Shown piece after piece: positions 1 to 6,049 of a stretch of 9,193 nt of DNA. Made by a program: the position numbers and the translations under genes. The stretch is from contig QGUH01000088.1 of NCBI GenBank assembly GCA_003242355.1, positions 1 to 9,193 of the forward strand. Reading direction: 5' to 3'. The notes under the pieces are model-generated. The model did no database searches, had not been told where the DNA came from, and saw only the letters and a program-made list of their open reading frames with translations. Every line of letters starts with the position of its first letter. Positions within the stretch are counted from its first letter, which is position 1. The DNA comes from Pseudomonadota bacterium (GTDB taxonomy: Bacteria > Myxococcota_A > Polyangia > Polyangiales > Polyangiaceae).

Positions 1-828
1 GGCCGCCGATGGGGAGCCCCCCCCGGGGCGCGGAAGGCGGTCGCCCGGGCGCGGGACGGGGCGAAGCGGCGAGCGCTCGATGGTGAGCACGCGCCCGATC
101 GCGAGCTCGATCTCGAGGCGCCCGAAGAGCTCTCGGCGGCGCACCGCGAAGCGCGCGCCCGCGGCGCCCTCTGGCCCCGACGCCGTCTCACCGACGGGCC
201 GCGCGAGCAAGCGCGTGAGCTCCTCCGCGACGGGTCGCTCGATGCCGAGCCACGGGCCCAGCAAAAATCCGTCGGCGTGGGCGCTCGCGCTCGCGAGCAG
301 ACGCGCGAGCTTACGCACGCGCTCTGGATTCTCGAGAACGCGCGCGAAGTCGAACGGCGGAAAGCGGCGTTCCGGCCCGCTCTCGAGCGCCTCGACCGGA
401 ACCGCGACGAACCGAGTGCGCGTCGAGCGGGCCCAAGCGCTCGCTTCGAGGCTCTTCGCCAACAGGCCCGCATCGAAGTCGTCCCGGGAAAGGTCGACGA
501 CGGCGATCGTGCGACCGGACAACGCCTCGAGATCGAGCACCGCCCGGTCACGGCCGAGCACCAAGCGCACGAAACCCTCGCGGGTCGCGACCGCGCGCGG
601 CGCCGCGTGCACGGCGAGCCCGAGCGCGCTCGCGATCTCCTGCGCTTTCGCGTTCGGTGCTCCATCCGCCAAGCCCGAATAGAGCTCGCTCGCCCCGGCC
701 CCAGCGGACACGACCTGCACCCGCGCCCCGGCCTGGCGCGCGGCCCACGCCGCGGCGACTCCAGCAAACCCCGCGCCGACGACGAGCACCGACGGCTCAC
801 CGGCACGGGTCGCGAGAGGCTCACCCAT
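1..828 (-). CDS. glpB: Anaerobic glycerol-3-phosphate dehydrogenase subunit B (GlpB), 3'-partial
   Basis: This is the first 276 codons of an FAD-binding flavoprotein subunit; the C-terminus lies beyond the left edge. An N-terminal Rossmann motif is visible (VLVVGAGFAG, residues 14-23, GxGxxG), followed by ELYSGLADG where GlpB has its SSG(S/N) segment. From memory, the middle parallels E. coli GlpB: IAVVDLSRDDF resembles the ICVVGISGLLDF segment, FDFARVLENPE resembles VNIARFLDNEE, and PVGETASGPEGAAGARF sits where E. coli has the TLPPSVLGIRL segment. In the known GlpABC complex, GlpB helps pass electrons from the GlpA flavin to the membrane. The ATG at 828 overlaps the glpA stop by 8 bases (ATGGGTGA), which fixes the start and suggests translational coupling. 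An 8-C run at 17-24 makes the last residues less certain. A generic FAD oxidoreductase is the alternative, but the glpA neighbour argues for GlpB. Confidence 0.82.
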   Translation of the reverse strand, partial: MGEPLATRAGEPSVLVVGAGFAGVAAAWAARQAGARVQVVSAGAGASELYSGLADGAPNAKAQEIASALGLAVHAAPRAVATREGFVRLVLGRDRAVLDLEALSGRTIAVVDLSRDDFDAGLLAKSLEASAWARSTRTRFVAVPVEALESGPERRFPPFDFARVLENPERVRKLARLLASASAHADGFLLGPWLGIERPVAEELTRLLARPVGETASGPEGAAGARFAVRRRELFGRLEIELAIGRVLTIERSPLRPVPRPGDRLPRPGGGSPSAA

Positions 829-2554
829 CGGGCTTTTCCTCCGACGGCCCCACGGGTTGCGTGCCGAGCTCCGCCTGAATCACGGCGAGCGCGAGCGCTT
901 CCTGCCGTGCTTGATCGGGATTGATCGCCGGCAGCCGCCGTCGTGTGGCGCTCTTCAAGAACTCGAGCGCGAGCCGCGGTCCCTCGGCGGGATCGGTCCC
1001 GAGCGCGTCCGCGACGATGCGCCCGCAGCGCAGCGCGCAGCGCATGCCGCCGCAGGCGCCGAGCCCGAGGCGCGTCCTTCGCGAAACGTCCTCGACGGTC
1101 ACGGCGAGCTCGTTCTCGACGACGTACCGAATTTCCGCTTCCGTCACCGGCTCGCACACGCAAACCACCGCCGCTTCGCGCGGGTTCTTCCGCATGCGTT
1201 CGAGCACGCGCACGCTGCGGGCGCCGTGTCGGTACTCGAGACGCGTCGCCGTGACGGCCTCCATGCCTCCTTCGACGACGAGCCGCATCGGATCCACGCT
1301 CTCTTCACCGCCAGGCAACGACGCCACGTGCGTGCGGCAGGGCGTGTCGCGCCCGAAGCGCGAGACGATCACGTCCGTCATTTCTTGAGCGAACAAGCGG
1401 TACGAAGCGAGCTTGCCGCCGATCATCGAGTAGAGGCCATCGGCGCCGTGATCGCGATGATCGACGATGGCGTGCTCGCGCGACAGCTCGTCCTCGTTCA
1501 CGCCCCAACCCCACAGGGTGGGCCGCACGCCGCCCCACGTGCCGATGGCGCGCGCATTGCGAATCGCCGGAAAGACCCGTTCGACGGCCTGGAAGAGGTA
1601 GCGCACCTCGTCTTCCGTCGCGATCACGTCGTCGAGATCGCCGTAGTAGTCGTCGTCCGTCGTCCCGAGGACGCTCATGTTCTGCCACGGCATCAGAAAA
1701 ACTTGCCGCCCGTCGATGGCGTTCGTCGCGATCGCGTAGTTCGTGAGCCGTCGATCGAGGAAAACGTGAATGCCCTTGCCCGGTCGAATGCGCGCTGCTT
1801 CCGGAGCCAAGCCGCCGAGCGCCGCCGTCAACGGCGCCCAGGCGCCGGTCGCGTTGACCACGAGCGAGCCGGTGCGCACACCGGTCTCGTTCGTGCGCCG
1901 ATCGCGATACCGAACGCCGTAAACGCGGCCGTCGTCGCGCCGGAGCACCTCGGTGACCGTCGTGTGCACGCGCACCTCGGCTCCGCGTTCCATCGCGTCC
2001 ACCACGTTCGCGATGCACAAGCGCGCTCCGTCGATGCCCCATTCGTCGAAGGTCACGCCGCCAATCGGGCAACCGACGAGCCCAGGCTCGAGCGCTCGGA
2101 GCTCCTCACCGCTCAGGCGCGTGTGGGGCTTGCCGCGCTTGAGCGGTTGATAGCGATCGTAGAGCGAGAAGAACGCGTCGTACGCCGTCAGCGCCAACGC
2201 GCCGGCGAGGTCGCGCTCCCCGAACACCGGCATCAAGAAGGGGATCCGGAACAAGAGATGCGGCGCGATGCGCTGGATGTGCCCCGAGTCGAGGCACGAG
2301 GTGTACGTCACGTCCGGATTCGCCGTGAGATAGCGCGGCCCGCCGTGGATCATCCCGCTCGAGTTCCCGGAAGCCCCGAACGCGATGTCGTTGCGTTCGA
2401 ACAGCGCCACGCGCAGCCCGCGCAGCGCGCAATCGCGCGCCACCCCGGTTCCGTTGACGCCTCCGCCAATCACGATCACGTCGACATCGACCGCCCGCCC
2501 CGAGGGATCCACGTCGAGCACGGACGGAACCTGCGTGCGCAGAAGCGCGTCCAT
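821..2554 (-). CDS. glpA: Anaerobic-type glycerol-3-phosphate dehydrogenase subunit A (GlpA)
   Basis: The 577-residue flavoprotein oxidises sn-glycerol-3-phosphate to dihydroxyacetone phosphate and passes electrons to quinone at the inner membrane. The order of motifs is: FAD-binding VIGGGVNGTGVARD (28-41), the family signature GASGNSSGMIHGGPRYL (60-76), VVNATGAWAP (232-241), RPGKGIHVFLDRRL (257-270), LGTTDDDYYGD (296-306), GTWGGVRPTL (338-347) and the C-terminal flavin segment YSMIGGKLASYR (375-386). Next comes a BFD-like [2Fe-2S] domain with Cys465, Cys467, Cys501 and Cys506. This domain, together with the downstream overlapping glpB, separates GlpA from aerobic GlpD. The length is close to E. 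coli GlpA (about 540). The frame is open further upstream to 2914, but that stretch lacks family similarity; the ATG at 2554 lies about 22 residues before the FAD strand, as is usual. Its ribosome site is weak (GTGACGGA directly upstream). It is probably transcribed from the 2555-2735 region. Confidence 0.95.
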   Translation of the reverse strand: MDALLRTQVPSVLDVDPSGRAVDVDVIVIGGGVNGTGVARDCALRGLRVALFERNDIAFGASGNSSGMIHGGPRYLTANPDVTYTSCLDSGHIQRIAPHLLFRIPFLMPVFGERDLAGALALTAYDAFFSLYDRYQPLKRGKPHTRLSGEELRALEPGLVGCPIGGVTFDEWGIDGARLCIANVVDAMERGAEVRVHTTVTEVLRRDDGRVYGVRYRDRRTNETGVRTGSLVVNATGAWAPLTAALGGLAPEAARIRPGKGIHVFLDRRLTNYAIATNAIDGRQVFLMPWQNMSVLGTTDDDYYGDLDDVIATEDEVRYLFQAVERVFPAIRNARAIGTWGGVRPTLWGWGVNEDELSREHAIVDHRDHGADGLYSMIGGKLASYRLFAQEMTDVIVSRFGRDTPCRTHVASLPGGEESVDPMRLVVEGGMEAVTATRLEYRHGARSVRVLERMRKNPREAAVVCVCEPVTEAEIRYVVENELAVTVEDVSRRTRLGLGACGGMRCALRCGRIVADALGTDPAEGPRLALEFLKSATRRRLPAINPDQARQEALALAVIQAELGTQPVGPSEEKPDG

Positions 2555-2735
2555 TCCGTCACCGGTTAGCACGTCCCCGACGGCGCGACGACGCTCTCCC
2601 CCTCGTTCGGAGAACGCCGATCGGTTCGACGAGTCGGCGTTCTCGCCTCGTTTCGGGGGCGGCACACGCCGCCCCACCTCGCCGAGATGCCCGGTTTCTT
2701 GCCCACCGCCCGCAACCGGCCGTACGAGGCATCCG
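2555..2735. promoter_or_regulatory. Divergent intergenic region between glpA and a secreted-protein gene
   Basis: This 181-bp gap separates two divergently oriented genes and must hold promoters for both, or for transcripts crossing it. The most visible structure is the inverted repeat at 2610-2644. I do not see convincing -35/-10 pairs, and none should be expected to be easy to spot in a GC-rich myxobacterium. No gene fits inside. Confidence 0.5.
2610..2644. repeat. Perfect 11-bp inverted repeat upstream of glpA (operator or leader hairpin candidate)
   Basis: The arms GAGAACGCCGA (2610-2620) and TCGGCGTTCTC (2634-2644) are perfect inverted copies separated by 13 bases. The left arm also runs into a smaller palindrome, CCGATCGG (2617-2624). 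The element lies 56-90 bases upstream of the glpA ATG and 92-126 bases upstream of the plus-strand gene at 2736. There is no T-tract on either side, so it does not look like a terminator. It may be an operator for a regulator of the glp genes or a hairpin in the glpA leader; which one is inference. Confidence 0.55.
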
Positions 2736-3227
2736 ATGGCTCGGCTGCCGCGACGTGCGCTACTCACGCTCTTCGCGCTGCTCTCCGTTCCGTCCGTCGC
2801 CGGGAACGCGCACGCCGAGCTGCCGCCGCTCGTCGGTCGCCCTCCGGGACGCCCTCGGATCGTCGTCAGTCGGATCACGTTCCCGCCGGGTACCGCGAAC
2901 GCACGGGCGTACACGCGTCACCTCCAGGGGGTGCTCCGCCGCGAGGCAGACCAGCTCGACTGGGGTGCGGGCCGCGGCAGCACCATCACGTTCCGCTTCG
3001 CCGTCGAAGAGCTCGTGCTGACCCGCAAGGGCAGCGCTCTCGAAGTGCAATGCAGCGCGCGCGGCGAGCTCCCCGGCAGGCGCACCGCGAAGAGCCGCCT
3101 CACCTTCGGCGGCGACCCCCGGCACCCGCGCCGCCTCGTGCAGCGCGTGCTCGAAATCGTCGCTCGCGGCGTCGTCGGTCGCCTCGCCGAGCTCGAACGC
3201 GCCCGCCGCGAGCGCGCCCGCCGCTGA
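2736..3227 (+). CDS. Secreted protein of unknown function, 163 aa
   Basis: The start is fixed by a GAGG ribosome site at 2726-2729, six bases before the ATG. An earlier in-frame start at 2385 would overlap glpA antisense and is rejected. The protein begins with a clear signal peptide: a basic n-region (MARLPRR), a hydrophobic core (ALLTLFALLSVPSVAG) and an AHA cleavage site after residue 27, so the mature part is probably periplasmic. The mature chain starts Pro-rich, then has alternating hydrophobic strands (RIVVSRITFPPG, TITFRFAVEELVLT, ALEVQCSARGELPG) and ends in an Arg-rich amphipathic helix (VLEIVARGVVGRLAELERARR). There is one Cys and no lipobox. I recognise no named domain; its shape recalls conserved hypothetical secreted proteins of myxobacteria, but that is memory, not a search. 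It diverges from glpA and converges on the phosphatidyltransferase gene, and neither neighbour suggests a role. Confidence 0.8.
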   Translation: MARLPRRALLTLFALLSVPSVAGNAHAELPPLVGRPPGRPRIVVSRITFPPGTANARAYTRHLQGVLRREADQLDWGAGRGSTITFRFAVEELVLTRKGSALEVQCSARGELPGRRTAKSRLTFGGDPRHPRRLVQRVLEIVARGVVGRLAELERARRERARR

Positions 3228-3251
3228 GCGCCGTCAGGGCTTGGGCGCGCT
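3211..3251. terminator. Inverted repeat spanning both convergent stop codons (candidate bidirectional terminator)
   Basis: Outer arms AGCGCGCCC (3211-3219) and GGGCGCGCT (3243-3251) pair perfectly. Inside them GCC/GGC (3220-3222 with 3238-3240) and CTGA/TCAG (3224-3227 with 3234-3237) continue the stem, with one unpaired G and a TT bulge, leaving a six-base loop. The TGA of the plus-strand gene pairs with the complement of the TGA of the minus-strand gene. Neither side has a T-tract, so it is not a classical intrinsic terminator. A role in ending both convergent transcripts is inferred. Confidence 0.45.
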
Positions 3252-3947
3252 GCTCGCGCCGGCGAAGCGGAACGCCACCGTTGCGAAGGCGCGTGCCGCG
3301 TAGAGCGCGTTCACGGCGATGTACGGATAGAAGTAAAGCTCGATGCGCCCGAAGAGCGCCGCGAGCCAGATGTAGGAGGGATAGTGGATGATTCCCTTCG
3401 CCACGCGCTCTGCGATCGCAACGATCCCGTGCGCTCTTTCCGCCGCGCTCGGCGTCGTGCTCGGTCTCGCGATCTCGGGTCGCCTGAGAAACGTGGTGAG
3501 GGCCGTCCCGGTCGCGAGCGCGACCAGCCCCAAGAGCCCGAGCGCGAGCAAATCCGCGTCGTGGTGCTCCCGGTAGAGCCGCAGCGAGACCGCCGCGAGC
3601 ACCACGAACGCCTTGATCTCGTCCATCAGAAAGTCGAGCAGATGCCCGCCATCCGAGGCGATCCCCCGAAGGCGCGCGAGCATGCCGTCCGCGCAGTCGA
3701 GCACGTACGACGCTTCGAGCACCAGCGCCCCCGCGACGAGCCCGACGTAGCCCGGAGCCGAGGCGAGCAGCGCTGCCGCACCGAACGCCACGCCCGCCGA
3801 CAGCAACGTGATCTGGTTCGGCGTGACCCGCGTCGTGTGGATGCCGGAGAGCACGAGCGCCGCAATCGGACGGCACACGGCCCAATTCCAGAACAGGTCC
3901 GGGCTCTTGCGGGTCCTCCGATAAATCTCGGCCGGGCGCAGGCGCAT
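3234..3947 (-). CDS. CDP-alcohol phosphatidyltransferase family protein
   Basis: The 237-residue integral membrane enzyme should transfer a phosphatidyl (or related) group from a CDP-activated lipid to an alcohol, with release of CMP, at the inner membrane. The catalytic signature DxxDGxxAR(x8)GxxxDxxxD is complete: D84, D87, G88, A91, R92, G101, D105 and D109. Upstream is the usual TPNQITLLS segment (residues 42-50). Several hydrophobic segments are visible, for example around 47-80, 112-124, 133-146 and 193-228. The acceptor alcohol cannot be read from the sequence, so PgsA-, Pis- or other-type activity is open. The ATG at 3947 has a modest AGGCG ribosome site. The gene lies downstream of a strong terminator (3986-4016), so it probably has its own promoter, which must lie within the short 3948-4033 gap or across the terminator. 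It converges with the plus-strand gene, with 6 bp between the stops. Confidence 0.92.
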   Translation of the reverse strand: MRLRPAEIYRRTRKSPDLFWNWAVCRPIAALVLSGIHTTRVTPNQITLLSAGVAFGAAALLASAPGYVGLVAGALVLEASYVLDCADGMLARLRGIASDGGHLLDFLMDEIKAFVVLAAVSLRLYREHHDADLLALGLLGLVALATGTALTTFLRRPEIARPSTTPSAAERAHGIVAIAERVAKGIIHYPSYIWLAALFGRIELYFYPYIAVNALYAARAFATVAFRFAGASSAPKP

Positions 3948-3985
3948 CGCGACGCCTAGCGTCGTCCAACGGCATCGAGGCTGTC

Positions 3986-4016
3986 AAAAGCGTGGGGCGC
4001 CCTCCCGGCGCCCCAC
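3986..4016 (-). terminator. Intrinsic terminator of the sugar dehydrogenase gene
   Basis: A perfect 10-bp GC-rich stem, GTGGGGCGCC (3992-4001) with GGCGCCCCAC (4007-4016), closes a five-base loop. Read on the minus strand it is followed by GCTTTT (AAAA at 3986-3989 on the plus strand). It lies 18 bases past the TAG stop of the 4034-5854 gene. Stem, loop, T-run and position all fit a Rho-independent terminator acting on minus-strand transcription. Confidence 0.88.
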
Positions 4017-4033
4017 CCCACTCTCGGCTCCAG

Positions 4034-5854
4034 CTACTTCCGCCGGCGGCGCGCCGCAAAAAGCCCGAGGGCGAGAGCGGCCAGCGTCCCTCCAAGGGCG
4101 CTCCCGCGAGCGCCGGCAGTCCGGCATCCGCAACCCTCGGACGCAGGCGGCTCCTGGCCAGTCGCCCCGGCGCTCCCGCCAGTCGTCGCCGGAGTGCCGC
4201 CTGCCCCCGGCTGTCCGGCCGTGGGCGCTCCCCCGCTGCTGGAGCCGGGCGAGCCGCCCGAAGCGCCGGGGTTCCCTCCCGTGGTGCTCGGCGTTCCTCC
4301 CGTGCTCGGCGTGCCGCCCGTCGCTGGCGCCGCGCCGCCCTGCGCCGGCGGCGTGCCCCCGGCACCGGCAGCCATACCGCCCGAGCCGGGCTCGCCACCA
4401 GCGGCCCCTCCCGAGGAGCCTCCGCTGCCACCTTCGGGCGCCGCGCCGCCGGTGTCACCGCCGCCGCCTCCACCGCCCATGCCGCCCATTCCGCCCATGC
4501 CCCCCGGGTCCGAGCCGCCACACGGGGCTTCGGGTGTCTTCGGGGCAATGCGGGTGACGCCGCCACCCATTGGCGAGTGCCCAACCACGTACAAGGCGCC
4601 CTTGTGCTCCACGATATGCACCGGGCCGCGTCCATTCTCGACGGTCAAGAGCTCCTGTCGCTCGCCAACCGTCCCGCTCCGATCATCATTGACCTCCAAC
4701 GTCCAAACGCGCCTTCCGACGTAGTCGCCGAACACGTATCGACCCTCGAACTCGGCCGGCCACTCGCAGTCGTTGAGGATCACGCCGCCGGTGATCGACT
4801 CGCAGCCGTTGGGAACATTCGGATTGTCGGGCTGCCCCCCAGGACCTTTGTTATCCTGTTCACAAACGTACGTTGGCTCGACGCAGTCACCAACGTCCGG
4901 GGAGATCTCGCTGCACTTGCTCCGTGGAAACCCCTCCCGCCCCTCGCGCCAGGGCCAGCCCATGTGCACGCCCCCTTCTTTCGGGATGACGTTGATCTCC
5001 TCGTAGGTGATTTCTCCAACATCCCCGACCCAAAGATTTCCCGTCTTTGGATCAGCCCAAATGCGCCAGGGATTGCGCAAACCCCAGGCCCAAATCTCCG
5101 TCCTCGGGTCGGAGCTCGTCATCGATGGCTCCGTGTTCTCGTTCCCGGCGCACCCGGTAACGGTCTTGCCGACTAGTGGGTTGTCCTCCGGAATGGAACC
5201 GTCGAGATTTACGCGGAGAATCTTCCCATTCAAAACGGTTAGGCAGGTTCCGTAATAGTTCCCGACCGTCATCGAGCTAACGGCCGCATCCGAGTTGCTG
5301 CCACCGTCTCCAGCGCCGATATACAGTTTTCCCCCGTAGATCGTCAGCGCTCCCCCATTGTGGTTGCCGCTGAATCCAGGGCCGGGGGGGTACACGATGC
5401 CGCTCACAATCACCCTTTGCGTGTCCAACTTGAGCCTATTATCCTCCCCGAGCTCGATGGTCACGACTCGCTTGTCATTAGAGGTGGTGTAATAGAAGTA
5501 GAGTAGGCGGTTCTCAGCAAAGTCGGGGTGCGGCAGGACGTTGAGGAGCCCCTGCTCGCCCCTGAACTTCGCACGATCTACCTGGATCGAGCCGGCGTTC
5601 ACGAGCATCCCAGCGGTCGTCCGCAGATGGACCGTCCCCCCCTGTTCAGTGATGAGCGCGCTGCCGTCCGGGAGGAAGGCGATGGCCGTCGGCTCGGTAA
5701 CGCCGGTAACGAACTCATCATCGACGTCGAGAAGGGAACTCGGCTGGCCTTGAGCCAGGGTATCGGCAGGCGCAGGCACCGACACGAGCAAGCCTAGGAG
5801 CACCCAGGTAGCCGACAGGAAGCAGGTCGTCCTCATTGCGGGCGCATTATTCAT
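4034..5854 (-). CDS. PQQ-type soluble sugar dehydrogenase with MYXO-CTERM sorting tail
   Basis: The 606-residue exported protein belongs to the glucose/sorbosone dehydrogenase family, six-bladed propellers that use PQQ to oxidise aldoses or similar alcohols. Residues 7-31 form a signal peptide (MRTTC, then WVLLGLLVSVPAPA). The catalytic domain runs to about 440: EQGLLNVLPHPDF with Q101, GNHNGG with the likely catalytic H165, GAGDGG (181-186), and GLRNPWR with R260, matching the Gln, His and Arg of the classical active site. A Cys-containing loop (C314, C324, C331, C351, C363) is inserted late. Residues 446-570 are a low-complexity Gly/Ser/Pro/Thr stalk. The last 32 residues hold Cys-Gly-Cys (575-577), a hydrophobic span and RRRRK, a MYXO-CTERM-type tail, so the enzyme is probably anchored at the cell surface. 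Start: the ATG at 5854 lies six bases from a GGGGG ribosome site; 5857 or 5902 are alternatives. Substrate unknown; no PQQ biosynthesis genes are nearby. Confidence 0.93.
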   Translation of the reverse strand: MNNAPAMRTTCFLSATWVLLGLLVSVPAPADTLAQGQPSSLLDVDDEFVTGVTEPTAIAFLPDGSALITEQGGTVHLRTTAGMLVNAGSIQVDRAKFRGEQGLLNVLPHPDFAENRLLYFYYTTSNDKRVVTIELGEDNRLKLDTQRVIVSGIVYPPGPGFSGNHNGGALTIYGGKLYIGAGDGGSNSDAAVSSMTVGNYYGTCLTVLNGKILRVNLDGSIPEDNPLVGKTVTGCAGNENTEPSMTSSDPRTEIWAWGLRNPWRIWADPKTGNLWVGDVGEITYEEINVIPKEGGVHMGWPWREGREGFPRSKCSEISPDVGDCVEPTYVCEQDNKGPGGQPDNPNVPNGCESITGGVILNDCEWPAEFEGRYVFGDYVGRRVWTLEVNDDRSGTVGERQELLTVENGRGPVHIVEHKGALYVVGHSPMGGGVTRIAPKTPEAPCGGSDPGGMGGMGGMGGGGGGGDTGGAAPEGGSGGSSGGAAGGEPGSGGMAAGAGGTPPAQGGAAPATGGTPSTGGTPSTTGGNPGASGGSPGSSSGGAPTAGQPGAGGTPATTGGSAGATGQEPPASEGCGCRTAGARGSALGGTLAALALGLFAARRRRK

Positions 5855-5860
5855 CATGTA

Positions 5861-5865
5861 CCCCC
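5861..5865 (-). promoter_or_regulatory. Ribosome binding site deciding the sugar dehydrogenase start
   Basis: GGGGG on the minus strand is six bases from the ATG at 5854 and only three from the adjacent ATG at 5857. It favours 5854 and argues against the longer frame starting at 5902, whose extra residues would put a second hydrophobic stretch before the signal peptide. Confidence 0.45.
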
Positions 5866-6049
5866 GTGTCAGCAACAGCAGCAGGCTACCGACGGGCGTC
5901 ATCCGTCACCAGCACCTTGCGCCGTCACCACCATTTCCCGTCTCGGCTCGACGCAATCAAGTGCCAGTGCATGAGGACGGCTCTCTGCGGAGGCCCCGGT
6001 TTCGCTCCGAGACCCCCGAGCAGCCCTCCCCGGGTTACGTGTGCCGCCC

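Noticed and set aside
857..2569. 570-codon plus-strand open frame opposite glpA
   Set aside because: It is the antisense shadow of a clearly identified glpA. The product is Arg/His/Ala-rich without domains, as expected when GC-rich third positions suppress stops on the opposite strand.
3100..4635. 511-codon minus-strand open frame across the phosphatidyltransferase gene and the terminator
   Set aside because: It runs in another frame through two confident genes and a strong terminator, and its product is Ala/Arg/Gly low-complexity.
4194..4724. Proline-rich plus-strand open frame
   Set aside because: It is the complement of the Gly-rich stalk of the sugar dehydrogenase; poly-Pro arises simply from GGN codons read backwards.
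5953..5966. Sigma-54-like promoter on the minus strand (TGGCAC...TTGC) about 100 bases before the sugar dehydrogenase
   Set aside because: Both elements match, but the spacing between the GG and GC doublets is nine bases rather than the strict ten, which normally abolishes sigma-54 recognition.
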